Source: Hetaerina americana (taxonomy: Eukaryota; Arthropoda; Insecta; Odonata; Calopterygidae). Taken from it: DNA of 64,000 nucleotides. The notes below the pieces were generated by a model. The model saw only the letters and a list, made by a program, of their open reading frames with translations. It was not told where the DNA came from and did not search any database. The DNA lies in NCBI GenBank assembly GCA_022747635.1, contig JAKTNV010000009.1:27443122-27507121 (forward strand), given 5' to 3'. The translations under genes were made by a program, and so were the position numbers. Positions 23,005 through 35,444 of this stretch are shown here, piece by piece (the stretch's first letter is position 1; each line of letters starts with the position of its first letter).

Positions 23005-25280
23005 TGATCCATTCATGAGTTACTGCATTTTCATCCATCCATTTTTAATATCACAGACAATCAAAAGTTGTAAAAATATCAAATCAATGGCGATAAGGAA
23101 TATTTCACAGTTGAGAATTTTTAATATCAAGGAAACGTTGGGTAGTCAGAGATTTAGATATCCGCACTCACTAAGTTGAAGTAAAACCCCAAGTCGCATC
23201 ATATTAATTTTTAAGGGAATTAAAAGAATCAAGTGGAGGACCTGGCAAATAACTGTGATAACAAAAAGACCATACCTGTATCTCCGTCATCAATCATCAA
23301 CGCACCCGATCCTGGTCCGACTAATCGTTTTTCGTGCTTCAATTTATTTCTTCTTGTCTCTAACGGCAACAATAATTTTTCATGGCTTTCCAAGTAGCGC
23401 GATCTGTGATTTCAAAACGTTTAATCACCACCTTTCAATATTTCCGCCCACTTAGTGGTGTTGAAAGTTTGTGCCAAAATTCTGCCAAATGTTACAGCTA
23501 ATGAGTAATATTGCTGATCTCTCAAGCAAGCGCCTCATTTTTATTTGCAATATTCTGGATTGTAATTTCTGTCGGTTTTTCTTGTTAATCTAAAAGTATC
23601 CGAGTGGAAAGCGTGTGTTCTATGTGCTAAGAGCCATGGAAATCCTCCTCCCAATGTCACAATGGTCACACCTTACTTTTGTCATTGATGCAGAAATAAT
23701 TTTACGCACAAAATTATTTATGAATAAAAATCATTTGGAGCTCAATAATTTCCCCTTTATTTTTGTCATAATACGTTGTAGCTCAATTAAAAAGGTGTAT
23801 GATAAATTATTAATTATAGAAAGCTAATTTTGCTATTTTCTATTACTGAGAATTTTACCGTGCAGCTGATATATTGGCCGCGTTAATTATTTACCAACTT
23901 TGGTTGCACGGCATGCAGATAACGCTAGTTTTTTGCATCTAGAACCTCGGAAGACCTCGTGTGTCTTAATACTCTAAAATCGCATTTTCTTCAATTCGTG
24001 CGGTTCGAGTAAAACGATTTCTGAGGGCAATTTAAATAAATATATTTTCAAAACCTAACTGACTAATCATGGGCTGTCTGGATTTTGGACAGGTTTTTTT
24101 GGTTTATTTTTAATTAGCCACAGTTAGTTGGAAAGAAAATGGTAAATCTCAGAACTAGCACACTGCCACCGACTGCCGTCACCGAAATTGGCCGACCAAT
24201 CACAAGGTGGAGGCTATTATTATAAAGGCGATCCCGGTCCCATAGGGTCACGAACAAGGGTGGTGGGAGAGGGAGTAGTAGGCGTGTTTTCGGCGCAGTT
24301 GGTACCTCTGATGAAACCCTCTGGGGTGGGGGGTGCGTGCTGGGAAGGAGAACCTTTTATTACTATTTCGAAGATAACTCTTTCTCCCTCTTTTCCTATC
24401 TCTTCATATTTTAGCAGGAAACTAGTCGATATGTATTCAAGTCACGTGATATTATTTCCCACCGTTTGATTTTTTCACGTCTCTCGAACAAACTTCGAAG
24501 CGTTCCCAGATCTCTTTCGTGGGTGGCAGGCATATTTTGGAATATTGAACGACCAATTTTTCGAACGGTAAAATAAGGAACCGTAAGGGAAATGGTGGGA
24601 AATCGTGAAAAAGTAAAAAATTATTTATTTACATAGGAGCGGATGGATATGTCGTCAAATACGCCAATGATTTGCCCATTTTCGTCTTCTCACGTTGCAA
24701 GCATTAGGATGTATAACAAGAGTAAAGTGAAATCACAATAGCCATAAGGAAGAATTAGCTCATCTTAAAGTTATTCGTGTTCGCTGGTAAGGGAGTTTTT
24801 CTTCACAGCTACTACGGCGAAATGTAAAAAGTATATAAGTTCAATACAAAAATTACACAATTTGAGATATTTCAGTGATTTCTTCCGATTAAAAACCATA
24901 ACACAATGGAAAGGATGGTTCGAAAAAATGCCAATCTAAAATAGATAAGATTCCCATTATCTACAATGTGAAGAGCTGCAATTCTAAAAGATAAAATAAT
25001 TTCTCTAAATCAATTACTAATCGTGTTAGTGCGTCACTCTGCTAAATTATTTGGTACTATGTTATTAGCATGTAAAATTTTCTTTTGTGGATTATTCTTC
25101 GTTGACGATTCATGGGAGTAATATTCAAGTGCGTCATTTTTTTAAAACTAGATTCAATTTGATTGTGTGTAAACACTAACAAAAGAGTTTTCTTCCATCC
25201 GTAGAAAGGTGGTTGTGCCACCGAATGCCAATAATTCCGGAATTCCGAAAATTACTCAGATTTTCCATTAATAGGTTTCA
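23005..25280. other. AT-rich non-coding DNA, no feature seen
   Basis: No gene or repeat was recognised. A small GC-richer patch at about 24,160-24,360 carries a 93-codon frame with no domain. Confidence 0.55.

Positions 25281-25282
<2 letters not shown>

Positions 25283-25350
<68 letters not shown>
25283..25350. repeat. (TA)n microsatellite
   Basis: About 68 bases of perfect TA repeat. Confidence 0.95.
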
Positions 25351-25354
<4 letters not shown>

Positions 25355-26260
25355 TCCTGGATTTGCAAAAACTTTCCTCTCAATAAAAATTCAACCTTTT
25401 CTTAGCCAACTACCCTTCCCCTCGTAGGTAATTGCAGCTGGCAGGGAAACGGGGAAATGCTGGAACATTGTCATTCCAGGCTGGATGGAGAAAAATCCAC
25501 GCACGGACAAAAATGTCTAGCGTTGAAGGGCCAAGCCCACCGCACAATGCTTTTAACTTCTTCTGCGTGCTTCAGAAAGACTGGCAAGTTCTCCACTGTC
25601 ATCGGGAGAAGGGAAGCAAATAAAAGACACGGACAACATGGGAGACAGCGGTGAGTTTTGGAATGCGGCGTATGAGCAAAGCCTATCGGATCAGATCCCA
25701 GAATTCTGTTCTCATGGCTGAGGAATCTGTGACTTACATCAGCGTTCCCTTATATCTGGGGAAACGAGGCTGTGATTCTAGTCTCTTATGAAGAGCAAAA
25801 AACATACCAGTGAGTCCAACTGTAGCATTGAAGTAGGGAAATGTAACTGGGAGAAATAAATGAGTTCTCAGGCTTTAAATTTTTTTTTGCTTTCACAAAT
25901 AAATCCTTGGTACTGAATACGCACTGAGTCGACAAAGAAATGGTGGAGAAATCTCTCCGCGCGGCTCGAGTATGGTTTTAGGATTCAAAATTCAAGCATT
26001 CGGGTTTTATTTACATTCTCGTGTAATTTAAGTTACTCTCTCTCCTTTGTTTGACCTTTGAACCTGTATTAACAGTCAAATAAAAGCTATTCTTAGTGAA
26101 CTAACAGAGAGAAAATTGTGCACAGATAGTACATTTAATTTAAATTGTCGTGTTCCACCTAACTGAATCCTTAAACCGACAATTGTGTTTCTCAAAATTT
26201 TATCGAGTCAATTGTTCCCTCGTAGGACTTTTTATATATATCCCCTACCCTGATGTGTGA
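25355..26260. other. Non-coding DNA, no feature seen
   Basis: No supported gene. A patch of intermediate GC at 25,420-25,760 has two overlapping short frames without recognisable domains. Confidence 0.5.
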
Positions 26261-26264
26261 ATTT

Positions 26265-26345
26265 CACACGCCGTCGAGCTTAGTACTGGGCGAAATCTAC
26301 CATCACCTACCAAACCGACCTTCGGGTTAATTACTGTGTTTATGG
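26265..26345 (+). mobile_element. SINE 3' end leading into (TA)n
   Basis: The stretch ATCACCTACCAAACCGACCT and then TTACTGTGTTTATGGTTA runs directly into the TA repeat. The same 3' module recurs in reverse at 39,826-39,890 and, for its terminal part, at 46,207-46,232. The tRNA-like head is not recognisable here, so this is a 5'-truncated copy. Confidence 0.6.
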
Positions 26346-26346
26346 T

Positions 26347-26429
<83 letters not shown>
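26346..26429. repeat. (TA)n microsatellite, apparent SINE tail
   Basis: About 80 bases of TA repeat between the SINE end and the LINE fragment. Overlapping Ile/Tyr frames are not genes. Confidence 0.95.
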
Positions 26430-26431
<2 letters not shown>

Positions 26432-26998
26432 ACTAGAGTAAGTGGAATCCTTCTACTTGGGCAGCAGCATAACATAGGATGGAAGAATTTCGACCTCTAT
26501 CAAGCGAAGCTAAGAACGCATCCATGAAGAAGAGGCAATTACTACGTCCAAACAACCTCAGGTTGAAAACAAGGAAGCAATTCGTCAAGACTTTCCTAGG
26601 GAGCATGGCGCTCTATGGTTTCGAGACTTGAAACTTTGGGAAAGTGGACCAGCGAAGAATAGAAGCCTTTGAAGCATGTTCCTGGAGGAGAATGCTGAAG
26701 ATTAAATGGCCAGATATAGTACGTAAGGAACGCGGAAGTATATAGAAGAGCAGAAGAGGATAGGACAATATAGAGAAATGTACGTGAAAGAAGATATAGA
26801 TGGATTGGGCACACATTGAGGCACAATGGATTAATTAGGAATATAATAGAAAGAAAAATAGAATGGAAAATTCCTAGAGGAAGGCTAAGAGACATGTGCG
26901 TAGAACAAATTAAGAAGGACGTAAAACAGAGTCAACTGACATTAAATAGAGTAGAATGAAGGGCTGAAGTAGACCAATCCTAGGATTGAAATTGTCCT
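26430..26998 (+). mobile_element. LINE 3' fragment
   Basis: Translated pieces match the region downstream of the reverse transcriptase: LKTRKQFVKTF, SMALYGFET, RRIEAFEACSWRRMLKIKW (about 26,560-26,710), then NRKKNRMEN and a basic tail ending near 26,960. There are several stops and frameshifts. The last bases, ending ATGAGATATGTTATATAC, merge into a TA repeat. The family is the same as, or close to, the copies at 50.6 and 58.3 kb. The start is set by the end of the upstream TA repeat. Confidence 0.8.
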
Positions 26999-27012
26999 GA
27001 TAATGAGATATG

Positions 27013-27013
27013 T

Positions 27014-27065
<52 letters not shown>
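27013..27065. repeat. (TA)n microsatellite
   Basis: TA repeat between the LINE 3' end and the mariner terminal repeat. It would supply TA target sites for mariner insertion. Confidence 0.95.
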
Positions 27066-27854
<789 letters not shown>

Positions 27855-27859
27855 ACTAC

Positions 27860-29680
27860 CAACTAACAAATAATAAATAATATATATGCCTAGAAGTCGC
27901 AAGTTTTAACGCGTCGAAAAGTTAAAACTAGCGTGCGTTGAGTGATAAGCCATCGGATTATAACTGTTGGGCACCCACTTTTTGCAAATAATATTTATTG
28001 AAATTAAACCCAAAATGAAAAAAATATTTTATACACATCATATTAGAAGCCGTTGTTTGCCATAAATTGGATTGACTCCTTTGGAAATTAAAATTTCGGA
28101 GACTTAAAGAGTCTGGACATATTTTTTACTTTTTTTGAGTTTATTCACAACATAAAAAACGTGATATAAATCGTATTATTAAAATGAAATGTGGTCCAAT
28201 GAAGAATGGAACACGGCTATTTTTGTTAGAAAACCATATCTTTCCTAATGCAATAGGAATTCATTTATTACTCCAAATTTTGTCTCTCAAATTGTTTTCC
28301 CCGTTATGTATGCTGTTTATCAATACTCGTACAACGAATATCTATCATCTTGAACTCTCCAAGGGCGATGACTGCGAATCCAAAGGAATAGAGAATGTAA
28401 TCAAATGTTGAATCGTTCAGCCAATCAAGTTATGGCTTCTTCCTCCCTTTCATATTCCTCAAAGATAATTTCCATACTTCGCTAATATCTACCGTGGGAA
28501 ACATTTTTTGCTAAGGTTTTCCAAGGTCTTCAAGTCTTCTTATATTCCTGAGTTTTGACATTCATTCATCCTGAGGCATTCATGTCTGTTTTGAGCAGTT
28601 GGTCAATGTTTTATCAAGACCCAACCATAGTGTCCTCTGAAGTGGACTCTGTATCCAAATAACCGTTAGGTAGAACGTGCTTAGGCCATTTGCAGGAAGA
28701 GTAAAAAGAGAATTACAACTTTGAAATGATGATCAATGGATATGCGCTTAAATGCAAATAAATTATCTTGTTTTTATAAATTTAATTCTTTTGAAAAATT
28801 AAATTTTGAATATTACTGTAGGAATGATGTCCGAGAAAATGTTCGTAAGTCCTAATTGAGTGTCCGGTAAAATTTGTGCCTGTATATAACAAAGCAAAAG
28901 TGGATTCAAATGATATAATACAAGACCTACGAAGGAGGTAGTAGATATTCAAGGGATTTTATTGCTTGCTCCACCTCATTTTCAGTTTTATATTTATAAG
29001 CACATCTCTTAAACCTCCGTGATTCGTCTAATACATTTTGTAATGACAAAGATTATTACGTTTAAGTACACATCATGTCATAAATGTACACATTTAAAAA
29101 TTTTCAATTTTCCCAATTGTATTTAAACGCATTCATCCATATGCTTCCTATCAAGTGTTTGAAGAACACGTTATACATAATATTTTATGTATTTTTGCAT
29201 ACATTTTTCTCTAAAATATCTCGTACATTGTTGATATTTGCAGCATTTTATCGGGCATGCGTTGTCTAAAAATTCTGGGCGCAATGTAAACATCTAAAAC
29301 AGTTTTCAAATTAGAGAACACGAGGTTGTTAATGGTAAATTGGGAGATTCAGGCTTCTTATTAGACAAATTCCAAGAAACTACGGGGGATGCCGCGGCAG
29401 TAAGTTTTGACGGAGTCACCCGCTAATATGCATTACGATTTCAGAGTGAAAAATTCATTCGTCTCGATAGCTCACCTGTCTTAAGCACTCGCCAAGACAT
29501 TGCGGCATACGGGTCGGGTCAAGGCGAGTGATTTTTACCCTCTGAAATTGCTGCATTGTTAATAATTAGACTTTTGTTGACTTAATTTTATTGTATATCT
29601 TTTTTTGTGAAAGAAATTGTGCATGTTTAACTCGGATAAAAAAATTGACTTATTATATGCATGAAGTTTAAATATTTAAA
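27860..29680. other. AT-rich non-coding DNA, no feature seen
   Basis: A short palindrome, AGTTTTAAC/GTTAAAACT (27,902-27,929), lies just past the TA repeat. Otherwise nothing is recognised. Confidence 0.55.
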
Positions 29681-29684
29681 TCTA

Positions 29685-29721
29685 CATATATATACAGATG
29701 TATAAATACATATATATATGC

Positions 29722-29799
<78 letters not shown>
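29685..29799. repeat. (TA)n microsatellite
   Basis: About 110 bases, impure at the left and pure at the right. Confidence 0.95.
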
Positions 29800-29801
<2 letters not shown>

Positions 29802-29804
29802 TTT

Positions 29805-30470
29805 CTTGTGGGTCATTGCAAAGATGTGCGGCAGGGGGATTTCTGAAGGGATATTCTGGGAGAGGTGACGCGTAAAGAAACAATTTCTCCTTTAAAAATT
29901 ACGTGAAGAGTTATAATGCAACAGAATTAATAACATCTGTGCGAAGTAATTTTTTTCAAATCTTCGCTTATGAAAATATTCATCAAGCGTCGGACATAAT
30001 TAAAACAAGGAAGTTGAATTCATCAAGGTTCTAGTGTTTCCGTTTGTGCCTGCTCATTCCCTGGCACGCTGCAATTAGTGACTCAGTGAATGCGTATGCT
30101 TAATAATGCATTCCGCGAGGTAACTGCCGACCTCATCCTTTGACTAATTAGGAAGAGTGAGAACGTTACGGTGTCTCCGAGTATGATAAGTGAATTTACA
30201 ACGGGAAGGGGTCACCTCCTGAATCCTTTGGTAGTATTCATTCTGTAACACCTTATTCTCACAAGTATGCCCTAAAATTTACATGTGGTACATTTGAACA
30301 AGTCGATTTTATCGCAAAAAAATTACGGAACATTGTTTTTTTGCAGAAATATACTAAGGTATTTTTTATATAAATTTGTATCTCTCTAAACGAGAACGAG
30401 GATTTTTTGGAAATATGAGGTGGCAAGGTTTATAAAAAATTAATATATTGATCACAATTAACATAGAACA
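29805..30470. other. Non-coding DNA, no feature seen
   Basis: No recognised gene, RNA or repeat. Confidence 0.55.
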
Positions 30471-30472
30471 TA

Positions 30473-30861
30473 CGAGGTTTGTTCAAAAAGTATCGCGACT
30501 TTTGAGTTTTTCCAAAAATTATTTATTTATTCATGAATATCTACTTTGTCTCCTTCAAATTAATTCCTATTAGGTATTATACAATTGTGCCAACCTTTTT
30601 TTCAATCCTCGAAGCACTTCAAAAAATCATTTTTGGGATCTTGTTCAGCTCCTCCTTCGATGCAGTTTTTATCTCGTCAATCTTTGTGTAGCGTCGTCCT
30701 TTCATGGGCTTCTTCAATTTCGGATACAGGAAAAAGTTACTGGGGGCCAGATCTAGAGAGAAATAAGTACCAACATAGCGCCACAAAAAAATCAAAAATC
30801 AAATATACGTAACCCGCGAAAATTCAAAATTCGCGATACTTTTTGGACAGACCTCTTTTCG
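30473..30861 (-). mobile_element. Internally deleted mariner with both terminal inverted repeats
   Basis: The ends are inverted copies sharing CAAAAAGTATCGCGA (left 30,473-30,500; right 30,831-30,861), with TA on each outer side. The right end carries four extra bases. Between them, on the minus strand, lies only the last part of a mariner transposase, from DLAPS to its stop (about 30,753-30,537). The third catalytic Asp is replaced by Asn (codon 30,736-30,738). There is a one-base frameshift near 30,630 and an in-frame stop at 30,602-30,604. The ends differ from the element at 27.1 kb, so this is a different mariner lineage. Confidence 0.85.
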
Positions 30862-30864
30862 TAA

Positions 30865-31315
30865 ATACATAGGGTCGGATACTGACATGCGTATCACTTT
30901 ATATAAATTAATTTTTAATCAATTTTGTCCAGCAAAGTATATTTTAACCGCCCTATGGACTGGACATTTCTTTGGACAGAACATTAAATGCTCCTCCCAA
31001 GTGCTCTCTTAGGCTAATCAGGACAGCTTGATGCTCATTTGGGTTTGGTATCTATTATTTCTGCAGCTTCGCATAGCTTCACTGATATTTCTAAAGCTTA
31101 ATTTCCCTCACTGTTACCCTTATGAGTCGCTCCTATTTTTAAACTCCTTTGGTTTCCAGTGTCTAGCCGAGCGAATCACAATCAGGGAAAACGGAAATAG
31201 AATGCAAGCATTTTGAGCTGAAAACCCCCATTTCATTAAATGCATTTCCACTCTCAAAGGAGTGTAATATTAATCATCGCATGGAGCATTTCTCTTCACG
31301 TGAACCGGCAACAGG
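30865..31315. other. AT-rich non-coding DNA, no feature seen
   Basis: No recognised content. Confidence 0.55.
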
Positions 31316-31319
31316 TTTA

Positions 31320-32310
31320 TTAATTTTTTTCCCACCACCCCACCCCTCCCCGGCCCATTCCTTTCCCGAGCCCACTTACCTCTACGAATCACGTTTTGTA
31401 CGAGGAAAGCTCTCTCGGAACATTAAGTTTTGTGCTCGACGGTGGACTAAGATGAGCTAAGGACGGAGATGATGCGCATAAAAAGGCGCGCTAAACAAAA
31501 ACAAAGGCGAAATCCGAATGGGATAAAAAAAATAAGTATAAAGTAACATTTCCGCTCCTTTTCTATTTTCATCTCGAGGAAGGAGTTATAACTCGCCTTA
31601 TAGTCATCAGTGGCCATTCTCATTTTCTTGCACCCTCTCCCCCCTCGCTCCCACCCTTTTCATCTCTCTCCGCGCCCCCCTCCCCCGACCCCCAGACCGC
31701 CCCCTCCCCCCGCACTCCTAGTCTTGGACATGGCGGCACCGTTTCACTCAACCCATCCACACCGCCCTCGTTTTTTTTTCCTTCCCGTTCCTTTGTTTTT
31801 CCCATCAGCCTCTCTTATCCCTCCCACTCGTCCCCCTCCCCCCCTCACTCCTTCCTCCGGCAATTTTAATGATGTTTTCAGCCTCATCCTATCTTATTGC
31901 GCGATGGGCATTCTGGAGCCCTCTCCTCCCCCTCTCCCCCTTAACCTTCCCCTTCCCTTTGGAACCCCCCCCCACCGCTGCTCCCACCCTCCCCTTTCAC
32001 TTTCGGCCTCACTCTCGGAATTTCGTACTTCAATTGTTCTCTTCTTCGTCCCCCCCCACCCCACCCCCACACAGCCAATTCACCCACCCGCGCCGCCTCA
32101 TCCTTATTGGTTCGTCATTTCGGCCTTTTTTATCTCCCCCCTCCCCCCCCGACTGTCATCGATGCTTATCAAGATGGCGTGTCCTTTGGTGCGCTCCATC
32201 TCCTTTTCCCACGGAGCGGTCGCCGTATCGCTTTTGTCGGAGGACCGCGGTTGCCTTCGCATTCGCACTGCGCACCTTCAACGCATGCGGTTATCCTTTC
32301 CCAACAAAAA
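31320..32310. promoter_or_regulatory. GC-rich island with ~540-base polypyrimidine tract
   Basis: From about 31,620 to 32,160 the plus strand is overwhelmingly C and T. It yields a 268-codon frame that is Pro/Ser/Leu-rich, has no domain, and overlaps similar frames in the other phases. This pattern is compositional. The tract could form triplex (H-DNA) structure. CpG-rich sequence follows at 32,160-32,300. Function unknown. Confidence 0.35.
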
Positions 32311-32314
32311 TCAT

Positions 32315-34255
32315 TGGTTGATAATCACTCGCAGATTGATGGCGTCAACTCTCTATCCATTGAAACAGACACAGTCGGGGATTATTTCTGGTTGGAGAAA
32401 ACTTTATATAAGCTAAATAGAATGGTATGGGTAGTCAGGGGAAGTATCTTCAGTAATCGGTTTTTTTCTTCGGTATGGAGAGGGTTTTTTTGGAATAAAT
32501 TCGAAGAAGGCATGAAAAGTGGTTGTAGGATAAGTTGGCTGGTGAGTAAATGTTTGAGTTTGTGACAGAAATAATGATTAAAGGATTGAATATAAGTCAA
32601 ATAGAGAGAGCAAAGGACTACTAGGTTGGCAGAAAAGCAGAGAGTACGTTGTGCTGAAGATTGGCATAGTAGGCATATTCCGGAAAATCTTTTAAAGTAC
32701 GTGAAACACCTGCCTACTACGCGTATAGTATGTACACGAGGAGTACTGAAGTCTCTCCAGATAAAAAAAGGATATCTTCATCAATGGCGTAATTGGTGGA
32801 TCGAGTTTTTTCGCTACCGTTATAACAACTGGTTATCATGCAATAACATTCATTTTCGCCGGATGGAATTATTTTTGTCGTCCACCGTACGAAAGAAGTA
32901 TAAAGCCAAAAAAAAAACCTTGCCTGTTTGATGCTTCAAAACAAGTTCCGAGAGCTAGGAATGAGAATTGGCTCAAGTATCATGGAAACATCCTCACTGT
33001 GTTATTATTTCGAAGCGTCAAATTGATTATTTCACACGAAAATATAAGTAAAATGTCAATTTTTCTTAATACAGTATTTTAACTGCTTAAATAACACGGG
33101 ATATTGGCATAGCCTAAAATCACTCCGGCCGAAAATCACTATGAAATACTCAGTTTGAAGCTCCAATATATTTAATCATACTTTTACGCATTTTGGAATC
33201 AGAAATATGGATTATTACCTTTTTATTTCTTTATTGTAACTAGAACCCACATCTCGAAAATCACGCTGGCTGTGCTCATCATATTCCCATTTATTTATCT
33301 CCTTGGCACCCGCTTGTACCTGATTCCTAAATTATGAATCAATGTACTATAAGCTTTCTATGGGAATATGGACCCAGCGACTAAGGACTTGCGAGTCATA
33401 AATTAAATCGAAAATGACTTTTAGAAAGAGAAATTATCTGCAAAGTGATTCTAATATTTATTTGTCAAAAAATCATACCGACCAGGGGTTTTCGTGAAAA
33501 AATCACAACATACAACTCTCATTAATGGTGTTTATTTCGTTTCCCTGAGAATCGGTTTGTAGATTTCATGAGTGTATTTTACTTAGAAATCAATGACTAT
33601 GAATTTATTCAATAGGATCTAGTTTTAGAAAAGTCAAGGTCCCCGCTATGATCCTTGAGAACTTGAGCCCTCTTTTAAGGCACTTGAAAATCTATTACCA
33701 ACGTAATAACAACGAAAAAATAAAGAAGCACTAATGAGTGAAGTGAAAAGTATATTTATAACTTTTCGAAAATAGACATGGAAATTAATAGTTATTAATT
33801 AATTAATGACAGGAAAAATGCATCTGAGAGTTAGACACAAATCCTGAAATTATTGAAGCAATATTTATCCCTTTGCAGAAGTAACTGCTTATCCTGAAAA
33901 TGTGCAAAAATTAAATTAGGAGAAATTTTTAAGGGAATGAATTTTTTCTCACTTCTAGTCGATTGTGGACTCGGAACGAAATGAAAACGTTTAGTATTTA
34001 TTCGGAAATTAATACCACTAACAATAGTTGAGTAGAATAGAGAGGTAATGGCTACAGAAGATTTTGTGATGGAAAAACTTGTAAATTTTGATGGAGGAGC
34101 GCACTTTGATGTGGTTCATACGCAACATGAATGGGTGAAAGGACAAGATATATAAAAAAACTGAAGACGGCCGTGTGAGAAATTGTTAGGACGTCGTCGT
34201 TATCTGAAGATTTACTAGGAAGTAATTTCTTCCGCCAGTGACTTCACAATAAATC
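32315..34255. other. AT-rich non-coding DNA, no feature seen
   Basis: No supported gene. At 34,161-34,183 there is a weak hammerhead-like string (CTGAAGA, a GC-rich spacer, GAAA) without a pairing stem II. Confidence 0.5.
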
Positions 34256-34259
34256 GCTT

Positions 34260-35440
34260 TTGCCCGCAATACGTGTCGGCGGAACTAGGAGAACGAAAGA
34301 TTAGATTTACCAATTTTCAGACGTTTTCCTCTCCTACAACGCAATGCGGTTTGCAGCCATTGCCTAATTTTCCCATTTCCTCCGCTGGCTTGTTACTCGG
34401 CCACGCACTCGTTGTTCCCATCCGCTTCATCCTCTGCCACACACGCCCATTAGTTGGTACCGCTCTATTAATGGCGAGTTCCAACCATTTCTCCCCACCC
34501 ACACTCAATTCCAACTTCTTAATTCCATCGGTTCCAGCCAGCTTTTTTTTCTCTCTCTCTTTCTCCTCCCCACCACCCCTAACGTCTCACCTTGTAGCTC
34601 TCTCCCTTCAAATCTCCATTCCCTTATCTCCCGACCCGACTATCCTCGCGTTTACGTGTTCTTCTTGTTTCATTCCACGCTACTAATTAGCTTTAGTCCT
34701 CCTTCGCCCCGTTTTTCCCCCCGTTTCTCCACCGTGAAAATTTCGCGTTTCTTTTTTTTTCGCCGCGCCTTTTCCCTCTCGTCCAATCACTCCCCCTCCC
34801 CCTCATCCTCCTTCCCCTCCTTTCTCTCTCTCTCTTTTCCTTCCACTTCTCTCTTCCCTTGCTCCTTATCCGTCGGGGTCGTCCCTTCCCTCTATACTAC
34901 CCCCTCCCCACCAAGGAGTTCCACACCGTGCCCAGTAATCAGGTAATTTCCAATCTCTTAAATCTCGTTCGTTCATCCGTTGGTAATGAAATTCTGAAGT
35001 TCTAATTATCTTTGGAGTGGGTCCCGGAAGATGCAAGAAGGGGGTGGAGGGAGGGTTCAGGGGTGGGAGTGGGGGAGGGAGGGATCACGGGTTGCGACCA
35101 GTTGAGATAGCCCTTAGCTTCGGACGCGGCAGGGGTGAGTGAGTGAGACTGAGCGTTTCCCCAATAGATGCGTGGAAGGCCGAGCTCGCCTTTTTCTTTC
35201 GGGATTGGGAGTGGAGTCGGCGGGAAGATGGAGAAATAAAAGGGAAAAAAATTCAAATAAAAATAAAATGGTCGAGGGGATCAAGGTTTGGAGGAACACG
35301 AGTTTCTGGAATAGAAGATGAGTGATGCCATTTTTACGCTTATCCGATTGGTCGATATGCCTGTCGGTGTTTGGGAGATTCGAGGTCACGTGAGCGGAGT
35401 AGTTTCGGTATAATTGGTTATTTAGGAGTCGGCTCACGGT
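34260..35440. promoter_or_regulatory. GC-rich island, pyrimidine-rich then G-rich
   Basis: The first 650 bases are C/T-rich on the plus strand. After about 35,020 the bias flips to G-rich, with a dense G-run cluster (35,040-35,083). Frames in the region are Ser/Pro-rich shadows. The bias switch may mark a divergent regulatory element, but no motif proves it. Confidence 0.35.
35040..35083 (+). other. Potential G-quadruplex cluster
   Basis: At least six G-runs of three or more are separated by one to five bases within 44 bases. This fits the usual G-quadruplex rule several times over. Confidence 0.6.
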
Positions 35441-35444
35441 AACT

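Noticed and set aside
28932..28952. let-7-like string GAGGTAGTAG
   Set aside because: The match is only to the seed region, the following bases differ, and no precursor hairpin forms with the flanks.
31610..32416. 268-codon Pro/Ser/Leu-rich open frame
   Set aside because: It is a translation of a polypyrimidine tract with long overlapping frames in other phases and no domain.
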